DNA from: Caballeronia sp. GAFFF1
Lineage (GTDB): Bacteria > Pseudomonadota > Gammaproteobacteria > Burkholderiales > Burkholderiaceae
Direction of reading: 5' to 3'
NCBI RefSeq assembly: GCF_023630705.1
Contig: NZ_JALQEM010000023.1
Coordinates: forward strand, 1-64,000
Length of the DNA: 64,000 nucleotides
Part shown: positions 8,613 to 17,842 of the stretch, one piece after another
How the letters are laid out: each line of letters opens with the position of its first letter
Position numbering within the stretch: position 1 is the stretch's first letter
Program-made: the position numbers and the translations under genes
Notes under the pieces: model-generated
Databases searched by the model: none
The model's input: the letters and a program-made list of their open reading frames with translations, nothing else
Told to the model about the DNA's origin: nothing

Positions 8613-9710
8613 TCAGACGCTGGCAGCGAGCGTTTCGCGCACGGCCTGATCGGGCGCGCCGGTGATTTCCGTCGCGCCGAAGCGGGTCAGCAGGATGAAT
8701 TTGATCTCGCCAGCTTCGGCTTTCTTGTCGACCTTCATGAGGTCGATGTAACGGTCGTCGCCGAGCTTCGGCGCGCGGACAGGCAGCTTCGCCGCTTCGA
8801 TCACGCGCACGAGCCGCTTGCGCGCGGCGTCGTCGAGCCTGCCGAGGCGCACGGAAAGGTCCGCCGCCATCACCATGCCGCAGCCGACGGCCTCGCCGTG
8901 CAGCCATTCGCCGTAGCCGAGGCCGGCTTCGATGGCGTGGCCGAACGTGTGACCGAAATTGAGGATGGCGCGCTGTCCGCCCTCGCGCTCGTCCGACGCC
9001 ACCACCGAAGCCTTGATCTCGCACGACCGCTTGACCGCGTGCGCGAGCGCCCGCTCGTCGCGGTCGTTCAAGGCGCCGATGTTCGCTTCGATCCAGTCGA
9101 AGAATTCGGCATCGGCGATTGCGCCCGTCTTGATGACTTCCGCGATGCCCGCCGCCAGTTCGCGCGCAGGCAGCGTATGCAGCGCGCCGATATCCGCGAT
9201 GACCGCTTGCGGCTGGTAGAACGCGCCGATCATGTTCTTGCCGAGCGGATGGTTGATGCCGGTCTTGCCGCCCACCGACGAATCCACTTGTGCCAGCAGC
9301 GTGGTCGGCACCTGAATGAACGGCACGCCGCGCATGTAGCACGCCGCCGCGAAGCCGGTCATGTCGCCGACGACGCCGCCGCCCAACGCGATCAGCGTGG
9401 TCTTGCGGTCGGCGCGATTCGACAGCAGCGCGTCGAAGATGGTGTTGAGCGTTTCCCAGTTCTTGTGGGCTTCGCCGTCGGGCAGCACAACGGTCGTCAC
9501 CTTCTTGCCGAGCGGTTCGAGCGCGGCGCGCAAGGCGTCGCCGTAGAGCGGATCGACCGTGGAATTGTTGACGATCGCGACCGACGAACCCTTGATATGC
9601 GGCGCGAAAAGTTCGGGGCGGCCGATCAGACCCGCGCCGATATGAATGGGATAGGCGCGCTCGCCCAGTTCGACGTTGACGGTGATCGTTGGGGTAATCA
9701 TGGCGGACAT
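8613..9710 (-). CDS. aroB: 3-dehydroquinate synthase
   Basis: The 365-residue cytosolic, NAD- and metal-dependent enzyme makes 3-dehydroquinate from DAHP, step two of the shikimate pathway. Visible elements are the NAD-binding [14 protein letters not shown], the substrate-binding [20 protein letters not shown], the metal ligand region EVIKTGAI and the His-rich [11 protein letters not shown]. Its ATG shares one base with the aroK stop (TAATG), so translation is coupled. A start at MITPT (9701) is also possible. Confidence 0.96.
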   Translation of the reverse strand: MSAMITPTITVNVELGERAYPIHIGAGLIGRPELFAPHIKGSSVAIVNNSTVDPLYGDALRAALEPLGKKVTTVVLPDGEAHKNWETLNTIFDALLSNRADRKTTLIALGGGVVGDMTGFAAACYMRGVPFIQVPTTLLAQVDSSVGGKTGINHPLGKNMIGAFYQPQAVIADIGALHTLPARELAAGIAEVIKTGAIADAEFFDWIEANIGALNDRDERALAHAVKRSCEIKASVVASDEREGGQRAILNFGHTFGHAIEAGLGYGEWLHGEAVGCGMVMAADLSVRLGRLDDAARKRLVRVIEAAKLPVRAPKLGDDRYIDLMKVDKKAEAGEIKFILLTRFGATEITGAPDQAVRETLAASV

Positions 9711-10261
9711 TATGACTCAGCCGACTTGATGACGCCGGCCACCTCCAGTTGCATCAGGACCATGTTGACGAGCGCGTTGACGGTCGGGCGGCCCGTTTCC
9801 ACGACGAAGTGCGCGCACTCGTGATAGAGCGGGTCGCGTGTTCGGAACAGCGTTTCCAGCTTGCCGCGCGGGTCGTCTGTCTGCAAAAGCGGCCGGTTCT
9901 TGTCCCGGCGCGTGCGCTGCCAGAGATCGTGCGGATTGGCGCGCAGATAGATAACGATGCCGCGATTCTTCAGATGTTCCCGGTTCTCGGGCCGCAGCAC
10001 CGCGCCGCCGCCCGTTGCGAGCACGATGCCGCTCTTTTGCGACAGCTCGTCGATGACATTGGCTTCGCGCTGACGAAAGCCGCTCTCGCCTTCCAGTTCC
10101 CAGATCACCGGGATACGCGCGCCAGTGCGCGCCTCGATTTCCAGGTCCGAATCGATGAAATCGCGCTGCAAACGGCGCGCAACCGCGCGGCCCACGGTGG
10201 TTTTACCCGCCCCCATGAGTCCGACGAAAAAAATGTTCGCGTTCGCGTGCCCTTCCTGCAA
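9710..10261 (-). CDS. aroK: Shikimate kinase
   Basis: The product of about 183 residues is a P-loop kinase that phosphorylates shikimate. It shows [15 protein letters not shown] (Walker A), [12 protein letters not shown] (substrate Asp), the triple glycine [14 protein letters not shown] and the lid segment [10 protein letters not shown]. No ATG fits. TTG at 10261 is chosen because AAGGA precedes it with about 6-base spacing; a TTG at 10267 lies too close to the same site. It precedes aroB and follows the pilQ-like secretin, the classical pil-aroKB linkage of proteobacteria. Confidence 0.94.
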   Translation of the reverse strand: MQEGHANANIFFVGLMGAGKTTVGRAVARRLQRDFIDSDLEIEARTGARIPVIWELEGESGFRQREANVIDELSQKSGIVLATGGGAVLRPENREHLKNRGIVIYLRANPHDLWQRTRRDKNRPLLQTDDPRGKLETLFRTRDPLYHECAHFVVETGRPTVNALVNMVLMQLEVAGVIKSAES

Positions 10262-10377
10262 CGTCAATCCTTTACGGTATCGAATTTGTTCGTGCGGCAG
10301 CTTAAGGGCAAACCGCCCGCTTTGTCGAGTCGCGCCCGCCGCGCCGATCTGCCCCGCACCCGGCCGTCAGCGAGCCG

Positions 10378-11910
10378 CTATCCGTCCGACGCAATCACAT
10401 GCGGCGTGATAAGGATGACGAGCTCGCTATGAGACCTTCGCCGCGCGTCGTGACGGAAAAGCCAGCCGATGAGCGGCAGCCTCATCAGTCCCGGCACGCC
10501 TGTCACGTCCTCGCGGTCATCGTCCGAATAGATGCCGCCGATCGCCACGGTTCCGCCGTCCTCCACTTCGACGCGCGTCTGCACGTGCTTCGTATTGATG
10601 GCGGGCCCCGACACGGTCTGTTCGCCGACGCTGTCCTTCGCTACATCCAGATCCAGCACGACATGACCGTGCGGCGTAATCTGCGGCTCGACCTCCAGTT
10701 TGAGCGCAGCGCGGCGAAACTGCACGCCGGAGACGCCATTGCCGACTTTCGCCTGATACGGCAGCTCGGTGCCCTGCTCGACGATGGCCTTCGCGCGGTC
10801 CGCCGTCACGACGCGCGGCCGCGACACGACCTGCCCGCGCCCTTCGGCCTCGAGCGCGCTCAGTTGAATATCCAATAGACGCGTGGCTTGCGCGGCAAAG
10901 AGCGTGAGGCCCGCCGTGGCCGCGTCGAAGCCATTGAGAGGCTGCGCCGACAGATCGTATACCACGCCGTCCTTGCCGCCCGCGATGCCGCGCGCCGCAT
11001 CGCCCGTCGGCGCGACGCCCAGTTTCACGCCGAGATTGCGCGACAACCCGGTCTCGCCCTCCACGATCCGCGCTTCGATCATGACTTGCGGCGTCGGTTT
11101 GTCGATCGAGGCGATCAAATCGGCGATCTGCTGCACGCGTGCGTCGAGGTCGGTGACGAAGAGCAGGTTGGTGCGGGCATCGGCCATCGCGGAACCGCGC
11201 TTGGACAGCACGCGCTGCGTGCCGGAGCCGGTGAGCAGCTTGCGCACGTCTTCGGCGCGCGGATAGCGCAGCAGGAACGTGCGGCTCGCGAGCGGTTCGA
11301 GATCGGCGGCGCGCGCATGCGCTTCGTATCGCAGCTTTTCGCGGGCGGCGAGCTCGGCGAGCGGCGCGACCCAGATCACGTTGCCGTGCTGCTCCATGGC
11401 AAGCCCGTTGACGTCGAGGAGCGTATCGAACGCACGCCGCCACGGCACCGCCGCCAAGTTGATCGACACCTGACCGCGCACCTTCTCGCTCGCGATGATG
11501 TTGAGCCCGGTGAAGCGCGCGAAGCTCTGCAGCGCGGCGCTCAGGTCCGCGTTCTTGAGGTCGAGCGTGATCGGCTTGCCGTCGTCGGCGGCGGGGCGTG
11601 CATTATCCGATGCGCTCAGGCGTTGCCGCTTCGGCAGCGGCACGGGCGGGCCTTCGAGCGGCTCGTCGGCACTGGCGGCCGGCTGCGCGGCCGTGGCCGC
11701 AGGCGGCGACGGCACGATGACGGGCGACGCCGACGCGGCAGGCACGCTCGTATCGATGGCGAACTGGTCGGTCGGCAAGGTGTCGAACGATGCGGGCAGC
11801 GGCGGCAACGGCGCAACAGGCGCATCGCCGCTTTCGGCCGCGTTCACCGCGCCCGCAATCACGAGCGCAGCGACGCCGATCGCGCGGAAGATCGAAACGG
11901 CCGCGCTCAC
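10378..11910 (-). CDS. pilQ: Short type IV pilus/competence secretin (PilQ/HofQ-like)
   Basis: The 510-residue secretin has a signal peptide (cleavage near AVNA-AES, residue 25), a Pro/Ala-rich linker to about 100 and an STN-type N-domain (LDLKNADLSAALQSFARFTGLNIIAS). A secretin N1-like region follows (RTFLLRYPRAEDVRKLL). The C-terminal secretin gate and beta domain ends in VPGLMRLPLIGWLF and SELVILITPHVI. It forms the outer-membrane ring through which a pilus or DNA-uptake pseudopilus passes. It is shorter than typical PilQ (about 700 residues) because no AMIN domains are visible. It starts with GTG, overlapping the upstream gene (GTGA). Confidence 0.87.
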   Translation of the reverse strand: MSAAVSIFRAIGVAALVIAGAVNAAESGDAPVAPLPPLPASFDTLPTDQFAIDTSVPAASASPVIVPSPPAATAAQPAASADEPLEGPPVPLPKRQRLSASDNARPAADDGKPITLDLKNADLSAALQSFARFTGLNIIASEKVRGQVSINLAAVPWRRAFDTLLDVNGLAMEQHGNVIWVAPLAELAAREKLRYEAHARAADLEPLASRTFLLRYPRAEDVRKLLTGSGTQRVLSKRGSAMADARTNLLFVTDLDARVQQIADLIASIDKPTPQVMIEARIVEGETGLSRNLGVKLGVAPTGDAARGIAGGKDGVVYDLSAQPLNGFDAATAGLTLFAAQATRLLDIQLSALEAEGRGQVVSRPRVVTADRAKAIVEQGTELPYQAKVGNGVSGVQFRRAALKLEVEPQITPHGHVVLDLDVAKDSVGEQTVSGPAINTKHVQTRVEVEDGGTVAIGGIYSDDDREDVTGVPGLMRLPLIGWLFRHDARRRSHSELVILITPHVIASDG

Positions 11911-12776
11911 TTGCCGTCCTCCGCGAAGGTCAGCGCGCGCAGTGCGCCTTCGCCGCTCACCAGCTCGATGACGCGCGGCTGCACGCGCTGGAGCCGCTCA
12001 TCGCCGATTGTCTGGCCCGGCTCGACATGCTCGACGCTCTTGGCGCTCTGCACGAGCGCCATCGCGCGATGCCGTCCGACGAGCGTGCCCACGAGCAGCA
12101 TGCCCGCGCCGCGCGAAAAGCCGGCGGCGCTCTCCTTTGCGAAAGGATCGACGATGAACGCGTCGATGCGCGGCGGCTGCGCGAGCGGCACGGCGGGCAA
12201 TGTGTCGTGGATGCGCAGCGTCGCGTCGAGGGTCAGCGCGCCCGCCTGCCGCCTAATCTGAACCGCCTCGGGCACGACCAGGCGTGGCAGTCCGGAAAGC
12301 GCCTCCAGAAAGCGTCGGATCTCGGGAAAGGCGCCTTCCGCGCGAAACGTCAACGCGCGTTCCGAGGGCGCCGGCGTCGGCGCCGGGTTCGGCGTGCCGC
12401 TTTTCGAAGCTTGCGGATCGATCTCGGTCACGCGCAGCCCGTTCTGCGCGGCGAGCGCGGCGACGGCGTGCAGCGCATCCCCGGCCGTCCAGTGTTCGGG
12501 CTGCATCGCGCTGGCCCCCACGCGCGTTCGCAGATCCGGCAGTTCGGCAGCCACGCGCCCTGCGTCGTCCAGCTTGCGCTGCGTCGCGGCGAGCGCGGCG
12601 CGGCTCGCATCGCGCTGACTCAAGCCGGCGTTCCGCCAGGCTTGCAGAGCCAGCGCGCATACAACGAATGCAAGCGCCACCGCAGTGATCGCGGTTCTGC
12701 GTTTCGACCATCGATCAAGCGGCTGAAGAATCGGCTGGCGCTGCCGCGTGGGGAAATTCATGCTGATCGTGTTCAT
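11907..12776 (-). CDS. PilO-PilP fusion, type IV pilus inner-membrane alignment protein
   Basis: The 289-residue product combines two subunits that are normally separate. Residues about 25-50 form one membrane helix (RTAITAVALAFVVCALALQAW), followed by a coiled stretch and a ferredoxin-like PilO domain to about 175 (RALTFRAEGAFPEIRRFLEALSGL). The remainder looks like PilP: DPFAKE, then LLVGTLVGRHRAMALV and VEHVEPGQTIGDERLQRVQP. PilP is normally a lipoprotein that bridges PilNO to PilQ; here it has no lipobox and is tethered through the PilO helix. No separate pilP lies in the cluster. ATG 12776 has GGAGG upstream and overlaps pilN (ATGA), while its own stop overlaps pilQ. The domain assignment is by eye. 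Confidence 0.75.
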   Translation of the reverse strand: MNTISMNFPTRQRQPILQPLDRWSKRRTAITAVALAFVVCALALQAWRNAGLSQRDASRAALAATQRKLDDAGRVAAELPDLRTRVGASAMQPEHWTAGDALHAVAALAAQNGLRVTEIDPQASKSGTPNPAPTPAPSERALTFRAEGAFPEIRRFLEALSGLPRLVVPEAVQIRRQAGALTLDATLRIHDTLPAVPLAQPPRIDAFIVDPFAKESAAGFSRGAGMLLVGTLVGRHRAMALVQSAKSVEHVEPGQTIGDERLQRVQPRVIELVSGEGALRALTFAEDGK

Positions 12777-13441
12777 CGGGTCCTCCTCGTGATCGACGCT
12801 TTGCTGCTCGCCGGTATCGGCTTACTCGCCGCCTGCGCATAGCGCACCAGCGCCGTGAACTCGTAACGGTCGGCGGCGGGCGCAACGGGCGCAACGGGCG
12901 CGACGACTTCGCGCCTGCCCGGCGACACCGTTTCGGCACGCCGCTTCATCTCCACGACTTCCACCGATTGCACGCCGCGCAGCCCTTCCAGACGCTTGAG
13001 CCAGCGCGCCGCCGTCTGCGAGTCGGGTGCAAGCGCGGCCAACTCCACTTCGTCCGTGCGTTGCGAGACGCGTTGCAGCGCGACTTCGCTCGAAGCTGGC
13101 CCGTCCGCGAGCGCATCGAGTAGCGCGAGAAACTGATCGCGCGGGGCGGCGAGCGGCTGCGCGGCCTCGCGCGCGCGACGCCGTTCGCCTTCGACGCGCA
13201 GCAGGCGTGCGTGCTCGTCGATTTGCGCGCTCGACGCGCGCAGCGTCGCTTCGAGCGCGATGCGGCGGTGGTCGAGACGCGCCCGCTCGAACGCGTCCCA
13301 GCCCACGACGCCGCCGACCGCCGCGCATCCCGTCAGCCCGGCAGCGGCGAGAATTGCGATCCGCTGACGCCGCATCGAGCGACGTTTTAGCGCTCGATGT
13401 GGAAGCAGGTTGAATCCTTCGACAATCGCGGCGCTCGTCAT
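12773..13441 (-). CDS. pilN: Type IV pilus inner-membrane assembly protein PilN
   Basis: The 222-residue product opens with a short cytoplasmic tail containing FNLLPHR, the PilN motif that binds the groove of PilM. A single membrane helix (IAILAAAGLTGCAAVGGVVGW, about 34-54) follows, then a coiled coil and a ferredoxin-like periplasmic domain (EVALQRVSQRTDEVELAALA). It pairs with the PilO domain of the next gene to form the inner-membrane alignment complex. Both ends overlap neighbours by ATGA, so pilM-N-(OP)-Q is one translationally coupled operon. The Arg/Ala-rich linkers are GC-driven. Confidence 0.88.
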   Translation of the reverse strand: MTSAAIVEGFNLLPHRALKRRSMRRQRIAILAAAGLTGCAAVGGVVGWDAFERARLDHRRIALEATLRASSAQIDEHARLLRVEGERRRAREAAQPLAAPRDQFLALLDALADGPASSEVALQRVSQRTDEVELAALAPDSQTAARWLKRLEGLRGVQSVEVVEMKRRAETVSPGRREVVAPVAPVAPAADRYEFTALVRYAQAASKPIPASSKASITRRTR

Positions 13442-14436
13442 TGCAGCACCTCGCGTAGCGCGAGCCCGAAGGCCACCGCGAAGACCGGCGAATGTTTGAG
13501 TGCACCTGCGATTCCGGATGCGCCGTGGCAATACGGCGCGGACTCGAACGGCAACGCCGGGCAGCCGAAGACTTCGGTCAGCGCTTCGACGGAAAGCCCA
13601 GCCTGTTTGAGCAAATACTCTTGTCCGCCCACGAAGATGCCGCCGAGCGGCGCGGCGCCCGCCAGATCGCGCAACGCGTCCAAGGCGCTGCCGTACTCCG
13701 GCGCCGGATAGAGCAGGTCGCGCTCGACATCGCCCGCGTTCACGAGCCAACCGTGCAAGCCCGCGCCTTCGAGCCAGCACGCCAGATAGCGCGCCTCGGA
13801 ACCCAGCTCCGTTCTGCCGGAATGGCGCATCGCGCGTAACGCGGCGGCGGGCTCGCCGTCGATGACGCACAGCGCGATGCCCGCCGCAGCCGCCGTTTCC
13901 ACGCGTGCTTCGACGTGCTGACGCGCCGTCGCGGAAATGGCAACGTCCGGCTGGCCGCCCTCGCGCGATCGCACCGACCAGTCGACCGCCAGCGCGCTGC
14001 GCTCGATTCCCGACACGCGCTCGGCTTCGGCGAGCACCGCAGGTTCGAGCAGTCCGCACGGGTCCGCGCCGAGCGTCGCCATGTCGGCCTCACGCGTTTC
14101 GATCAGGCGCGCGAGCGGCACGCGCGTGGTGTGCGTCGCGGACGCCGGCAATCCCATGGCGCAACGCAACGCCCGCCACGCGCCGTTCTGCGGCAGGCGC
14201 GCGACCACCTCGCGCAGCGCGGCGACGACGGCGGCGCGGTCGATGAAATCGCTGCCCACCACCGCGCCCGGCGCGAGCGGCACTTTATCCAGATGCTCGA
14301 CGCACACCGTCGAGTCCCGTTTCAGACGCCGGCTCAACACGGCGATGCGCACCGCGTCCTCGCTCACGTCGATGCCCGCCGCGAACCGGCGCGTGACCGT
14401 CAGCATCGTGCCGCGCAAGGCATTTTCGTTTCTCAT
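13438..14436 (-). CDS. pilM: Type IV pilus actin-like protein PilM
   Basis: The 332-residue cytoplasmic product has the actin-like ATPase/FtsA-type layout of PilM: an N-terminal AAGIDVSEDAVRIAVLSRR (phosphate-1-like strand), a middle GLPASATHTTRV and a C-terminal GASGIAGALKHSPVFAVAFGLALREV. It binds the PilN tail and couples the cytoplasmic motor to the pilus base. Overall conservation is weak, as is common for beta-proteobacterial PilM. ATG 14436 is preferred because AGGAG precedes it; a longer frame to 14610 intrudes on the mrcA upstream region. It is the first gene of the pil operon, divergent from mrcA. Confidence 0.82.
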   Translation of the reverse strand: MRNENALRGTMLTVTRRFAAGIDVSEDAVRIAVLSRRLKRDSTVCVEHLDKVPLAPGAVVGSDFIDRAAVVAALREVVARLPQNGAWRALRCAMGLPASATHTTRVPLARLIETREADMATLGADPCGLLEPAVLAEAERVSGIERSALAVDWSVRSREGGQPDVAISATARQHVEARVETAAAAGIALCVIDGEPAAALRAMRHSGRTELGSEARYLACWLEGAGLHGWLVNAGDVERDLLYPAPEYGSALDALRDLAGAAPLGGIFVGGQEYLLKQAGLSVEALTEVFGCPALPFESAPYCHGASGIAGALKHSPVFAVAFGLALREVLQ

Positions 14437-14657
14437 GACCACTCCTTCTCTTATTCGCGCGCCGAACCGTTCGTGCGCACGCATTGCAGGAATTGTCCGG
14501 ACGGCGGCGCACGGCGAACATTCGGCCGAATGGCTAACGCGTGCGGTGGCAGGATGTTTTGCCGGGCTATCGCGGGTATTGTTGGAGGTGGAAAAGCCAG
14601 CGCGATGCATCGGTCAGGTGTCTGGAGTCCCTAGGAAAAACCCGAAACCCGGACGGC

Positions 14658-14663
14658 TATAAT
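14658..14663 (+). promoter_or_regulatory. Likely -10 box upstream of mrcA
   Basis: A perfect TATAAT lies 24 bases before the mrcA ATG in the 251-base pilM-mrcA divergent gap. I see no good -35 at 16-18 bases upstream, so the promoter call rests on the -10 alone. Confidence 0.4.
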
Positions 14664-14687
14664 CGCGGGACTGTTTTTGGTGGTGCT

Positions 14688-17099
14688 ATGCAATCCTCTT
14701 CCCCGACCAATCCGCCTGCCACGCCGCCCGAACGGCCCAAGAAGGCATCACGCCCCTGGTACACACGGCTGTTTCTAGGTTTTCTCGTCGGCGTTTTCGC
14801 GCTGATCGTCTGTGCCGGACTGGTGCTGGGCTATGCGCTCGTCGTCGCGATGCCGAATCTGCCGTCGCTCGAAGCACTCACCGACTATCGTCCGAAGGTG
14901 CCGCTGCGTATCTATACGGCGGACCACGTGCTGATCGGCGAATTCGGCGAAGAGCGCCGCAGCGTTGTGCGCATTCGAGACGTGCCCGATCATCTGAAGA
15001 AGGCCGTGCTCGCCATCGAGGACGCGCGTTTTTATGACCACGGCGGCGTCGACCTGACGGGCATTCTGCGCGCGGGCAGCGTCGCGCTGACGAACGGCCA
15101 CGCGTCGCAGGGCGCAAGCACGATCACCATGCAGGTCGCGCGCAACTTCTTCCTGTCGAGCGAAAAGACCTATACGCGCAAGATTTATGAAATGCTGCTC
15201 GCGTACAAGATCGAGCGCGCACTGACGAAAGATCAGATTCTCGAGGTGTATATGAATCAGATCTATCTCGGGCAGCGCGCCTACGGTTTCGCGAGCGCGG
15301 CGCGCGTCTACTTCGGCAAGGATCTCAAGGACATCACGCTCGCGGAAGCCGCCATGCTCGCCGGTCTGCCGAAAGCGCCGTCGGCGTATAACCCGGTGGT
15401 CAATCCGAAGCGCGCGAAAGTGCGCCAGGAGTACATTCTTCAGCGCATGCGCGAACTCGGCTTCATCACCGAGGACGAGTACGAAAAAGCGGCCAGGCAG
15501 CCGCTCGTCGTGAAAGGCCAGGGGCGTGAATTCAGCGTCCACGCCGAATACGTCGCGGAGATGGTGCGCCAGATGATGTACGCGCAGTATCGCGAGGAAG
15601 CGTACACGCGCGGCCTCAACGTCGTGACGACGATCGATTCCGCCGATCAGGACGCCGCGTATCACGCCGTGCGCAAAGGGTTGATGGACTACGAACGGCG
15701 TCACGGCTATCGCGGGCCGGAGGGTTTCATCGATCTGCCGTCGAACGCGGACGACCGCGAGCAGGCTATCGACGACGCGCTCGCCGAGCATCCGGACAAC
15801 GGCGAGATCGTCGCGGCCGTGGTGACGGCGGCGAGCATGAAGGAAGTGAAGGCGAGCTTCATCGACGGCAACGTGGCCACCGTGAGCGGCAGCAATCTGC
15901 GCTTCGTCGCGAACGCGCTTTCGCCGCGCGCCCAGCCGAACCAGCGCATTCGTCCCGGCGCCATCGTGCGGCTCGTGAAGAACGACGACGGCGACTGGAC
16001 CATCACGCAACTGCCGCAAGTGGAAGGCGCGCTCATTTCGATGGTGCCGCAGGACGGCGCGATTCGCGCGCTCGTCGGCGGGTTCGACTTCAACAAGAAC
16101 AAGTTCAACCACGTCACGCAGGCATGGCGTCAGCCGGGGTCGAGCTTCAAGCCGTTCATTTACTCGGCGTCGCTGGAAAAGGGTTTGTCGCCGGCGACGA
16201 TCATCAACGACGGACCGCTCTTCTTCAGCGCCGCGGAAACCGGCGGCCAGGCGTGGGAGCCGAAGAACTACGGCGGCGGCTTCGACGGCCCGATGACCAT
16301 GCGCACCGCGCTGCAGAAGTCGAAGAACATGGTGTCGATCCGCATTCTGAACACCATCGGCACGAAGTACGGGCAGCAGTACATCACGCGCTTCGGCTTC
16401 GACGCCGACCGCCACCCCGCCTATCTGCCGATGGCGCTCGGTGCCGGTCTCGTCACGCCGCTGCAAATGGCGGCGGGCTACGCGGTGTTCGCGAACGGCG
16501 GGTATCGCGTGAATCCGTATCTGATTGCCGATATCACCGATCCGTACGGCGCGGTCGTGTCGCATCCGCAACCGCTCGTCGCGCAGCAGACTGCGCCGCT
16601 CGCCATCACGCCGCGCAACGCGTATGTGATGAACAGCCTGCTGCAAAGCGTCGCGCAGCACGGCACGGCGGCGAAAACGAATCAGCTGAAACGCAGCGAT
16701 CTGGCCGGCAAGACCGGCACGACGAACGATTCGCGCGACGCCTGGTTCGCCGGCTATCAGCGTTCGCTCGTGGCGATCGCGTGGGTCGGCTACGACAATC
16801 CGCGCAGCCTCGGCGACAAGGAAACGGGCGGCGGGCTCGCGCTGCCGGTCTGGATGGACTACATGAGCCGCGCGCTGCAAGGCGTGCCCGAGTACAAGCC
16901 GTTGATGCCGCCCGATGTGAAATCACTCGGCGGCGAGCTGTACTACGACGACATGACGCCGGGCCACGGCTTCATCGCGACCATCGGCGTCAGTCAGGCG
17001 CCGCCGCAGGAAGGCGGCGTGTCGGGCGTGACGGCGCCCGCGCCGGATGTCGGCGAGCAGGAAAAGCAGGACATCATGAATCTGTTCAAGGGGCAATGA
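14688..17099 (+). CDS. mrcA: Penicillin-binding protein 1A (bifunctional transglycosylase/transpeptidase)
   Basis: The 803-residue inner-membrane protein builds and cross-links peptidoglycan in the periplasm. A short cytoplasmic tail leads to a membrane helix at about 25-48 (LFLGFLVGVFALIVCAGLVLGYA). The GT51 transglycosylase has its catalytic Glu in EDARFYDHGG near 110 and a GASTITMQVARN motif. The transpeptidase has the SxxK serine in PGSSFKPF near 485 and KTGTTND near 674. An inserted segment between the two domains is typical of PBP1A. ATG 14688 is chosen because the GT51 lead-in follows directly. Linkage to the pil operon is conserved in many proteobacteria. Confidence 0.95.
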   Translation: MQSSSPTNPPATPPERPKKASRPWYTRLFLGFLVGVFALIVCAGLVLGYALVVAMPNLPSLEALTDYRPKVPLRIYTADHVLIGEFGEERRSVVRIRDVPDHLKKAVLAIEDARFYDHGGVDLTGILRAGSVALTNGHASQGASTITMQVARNFFLSSEKTYTRKIYEMLLAYKIERALTKDQILEVYMNQIYLGQRAYGFASAARVYFGKDLKDITLAEAAMLAGLPKAPSAYNPVVNPKRAKVRQEYILQRMRELGFITEDEYEKAARQPLVVKGQGREFSVHAEYVAEMVRQMMYAQYREEAYTRGLNVVTTIDSADQDAAYHAVRKGLMDYERRHGYRGPEGFIDLPSNADDREQAIDDALAEHPDNGEIVAAVVTAASMKEVKASFIDGNVATVSGSNLRFVANALSPRAQPNQRIRPGAIVRLVKNDDGDWTITQLPQVEGALISMVPQDGAIRALVGGFDFNKNKFNHVTQAWRQPGSSFKPFIYSASLEKGLSPATIINDGPLFFSAAETGGQAWEPKNYGGGFDGPMTMRTALQKSKNMVSIRILNTIGTKYGQQYITRFGFDADRHPAYLPMALGAGLVTPLQMAAGYAVFANGGYRVNPYLIADITDPYGAVVSHPQPLVAQQTAPLAITPRNAYVMNSLLQSVAQHGTAAKTNQLKRSDLAGKTGTTNDSRDAWFAGYQRSLVAIAWVGYDNPRSLGDKETGGGLALPVWMDYMSRALQGVPEYKPLMPPDVKSLGGELYYDDMTPGHGFIATIGVSQAPPQEGGVSGVTAPAPDVGEQEKQDIMNLFKGQ

Positions 17100-17120
17100 G
17101 CGTTGCGCGCCCCGCGCCGG

Positions 17121-17438
17121 TCACGCCGAGAAGCTGACCGGCTCGCCCGCCTGCGCGGTGGAATGCTGCGACAGCGCCGCGAAAAATTCGCTGTTGTCGC
17201 GAGTATCCCGCCACTGCCCGTCGACGTACTTGTAGTGGAATCCGCCCGCCTTCGCCGCGAGCCAGATTTCGTGCTTCGGCGGCTGAAGGTTCACGATCAC
17301 CTTCGTCCGGTTCTCGAATTCGAGCGTCAGTACGTTGCCGCTTCGCTCGAATTCGATATCGGCTTCGGCCTGGTCGACGGACCGCTCGATCGCCGTCAGC
17401 ACGGCCTCCGCCAAGGTCAGGTATTCCTGGTCTGTCAT
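17121..17438 (-). CDS. cyaY: Frataxin-like iron-sulfur assembly protein CyaY
   Basis: The product of about 105 residues is cytosolic. It has the frataxin acidic first helix ([29 protein letters not shown]) followed by the beta sheet with [27 protein letters not shown] and [15 protein letters not shown]. CyaY binds iron and modulates the IscS-IscU cluster assembly machine. ATG 17438 (MTDQEY) has GGAG six bases upstream; the ATG at 17450 does not. It is divergent from lptM with 35 bases between starts and converges with mrcA (21 bases). Confidence 0.94.
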   Translation of the reverse strand: MTDQEYLTLAEAVLTAIERSVDQAEADIEFERSGNVLTLEFENRTKVIVNLQPPKHEIWLAAKAGGFHYKYVDGQWRDTRDNSEFFAALSQHSTAQAGEPVSFSA

Positions 17439-17473
17439 GCTAAACTCCATCGATTCTATGTACAGGGACGGTC

Positions 17474-17797
17474 ATGCGAGCTGTTTTCAGGATGAGCGCG
17501 ATTGTAGCGGCTGTCAGCGTTTGTGCCGCGATCACGCTCACGCTCGGCGGTTGCGGGCAACGCGGTCCGCTCTATCTCCCCGTCGTGCCTCCCATGCCGC
17601 AGCGCCCTGAGAACATTCAGGATACGCCGCCTTCCGACGTGACTCCCAGCGACGAAACCGCGTCGCGCGCCGGCAAGACCGGAGCCAACGCGGCGGGCGA
17701 CGTGCCCGACACGTCCGGCGAACCGCTTTCGCTCGCTCCCGAGACCGACCTGAAATCGACGCCCGCGGCACCGAAAGCCGCGTCGTCGGCCGAGTGA
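17474..17797 (+). CDS. lptM: LptM (YifL)-type small lipoprotein
   Basis: The 107-residue precursor has a signal peptide ending in the lipobox LGGC (Cys near residue 27) and is immediately followed by GQRGPLYLP, the invariant YifL/LptM signature (CGxxGPLYxP). The rest is a Pro/Ser/Ala-rich, low-complexity tail. In E. coli, LptM binds LptD/LptE in the outer membrane and promotes correct disulfide formation in LptD. Its place between cyaY and lysA is the usual one. The tail is longer than in E. coli, which is common in this group. Confidence 0.88.
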   Translation: MRAVFRMSAIVAAVSVCAAITLTLGGCGQRGPLYLPVVPPMPQRPENIQDTPPSDVTPSDETASRAGKTGANAAGDVPDTSGEPLSLAPETDLKSTPAAPKAASSAE

Positions 17798-17842
17798 CCG
17801 GCAAGGTCTTCGCGCACCGCGCATCTTCCATTCCAAGCACGC

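Noticed and set aside
14775-16880. Open frame of 701 codons on the minus strand, antisense to mrcA
   Set aside because: Arg/His/Val-rich shadow of the GC-rich third codon positions of mrcA; no motif, signal or ribosome binding site.
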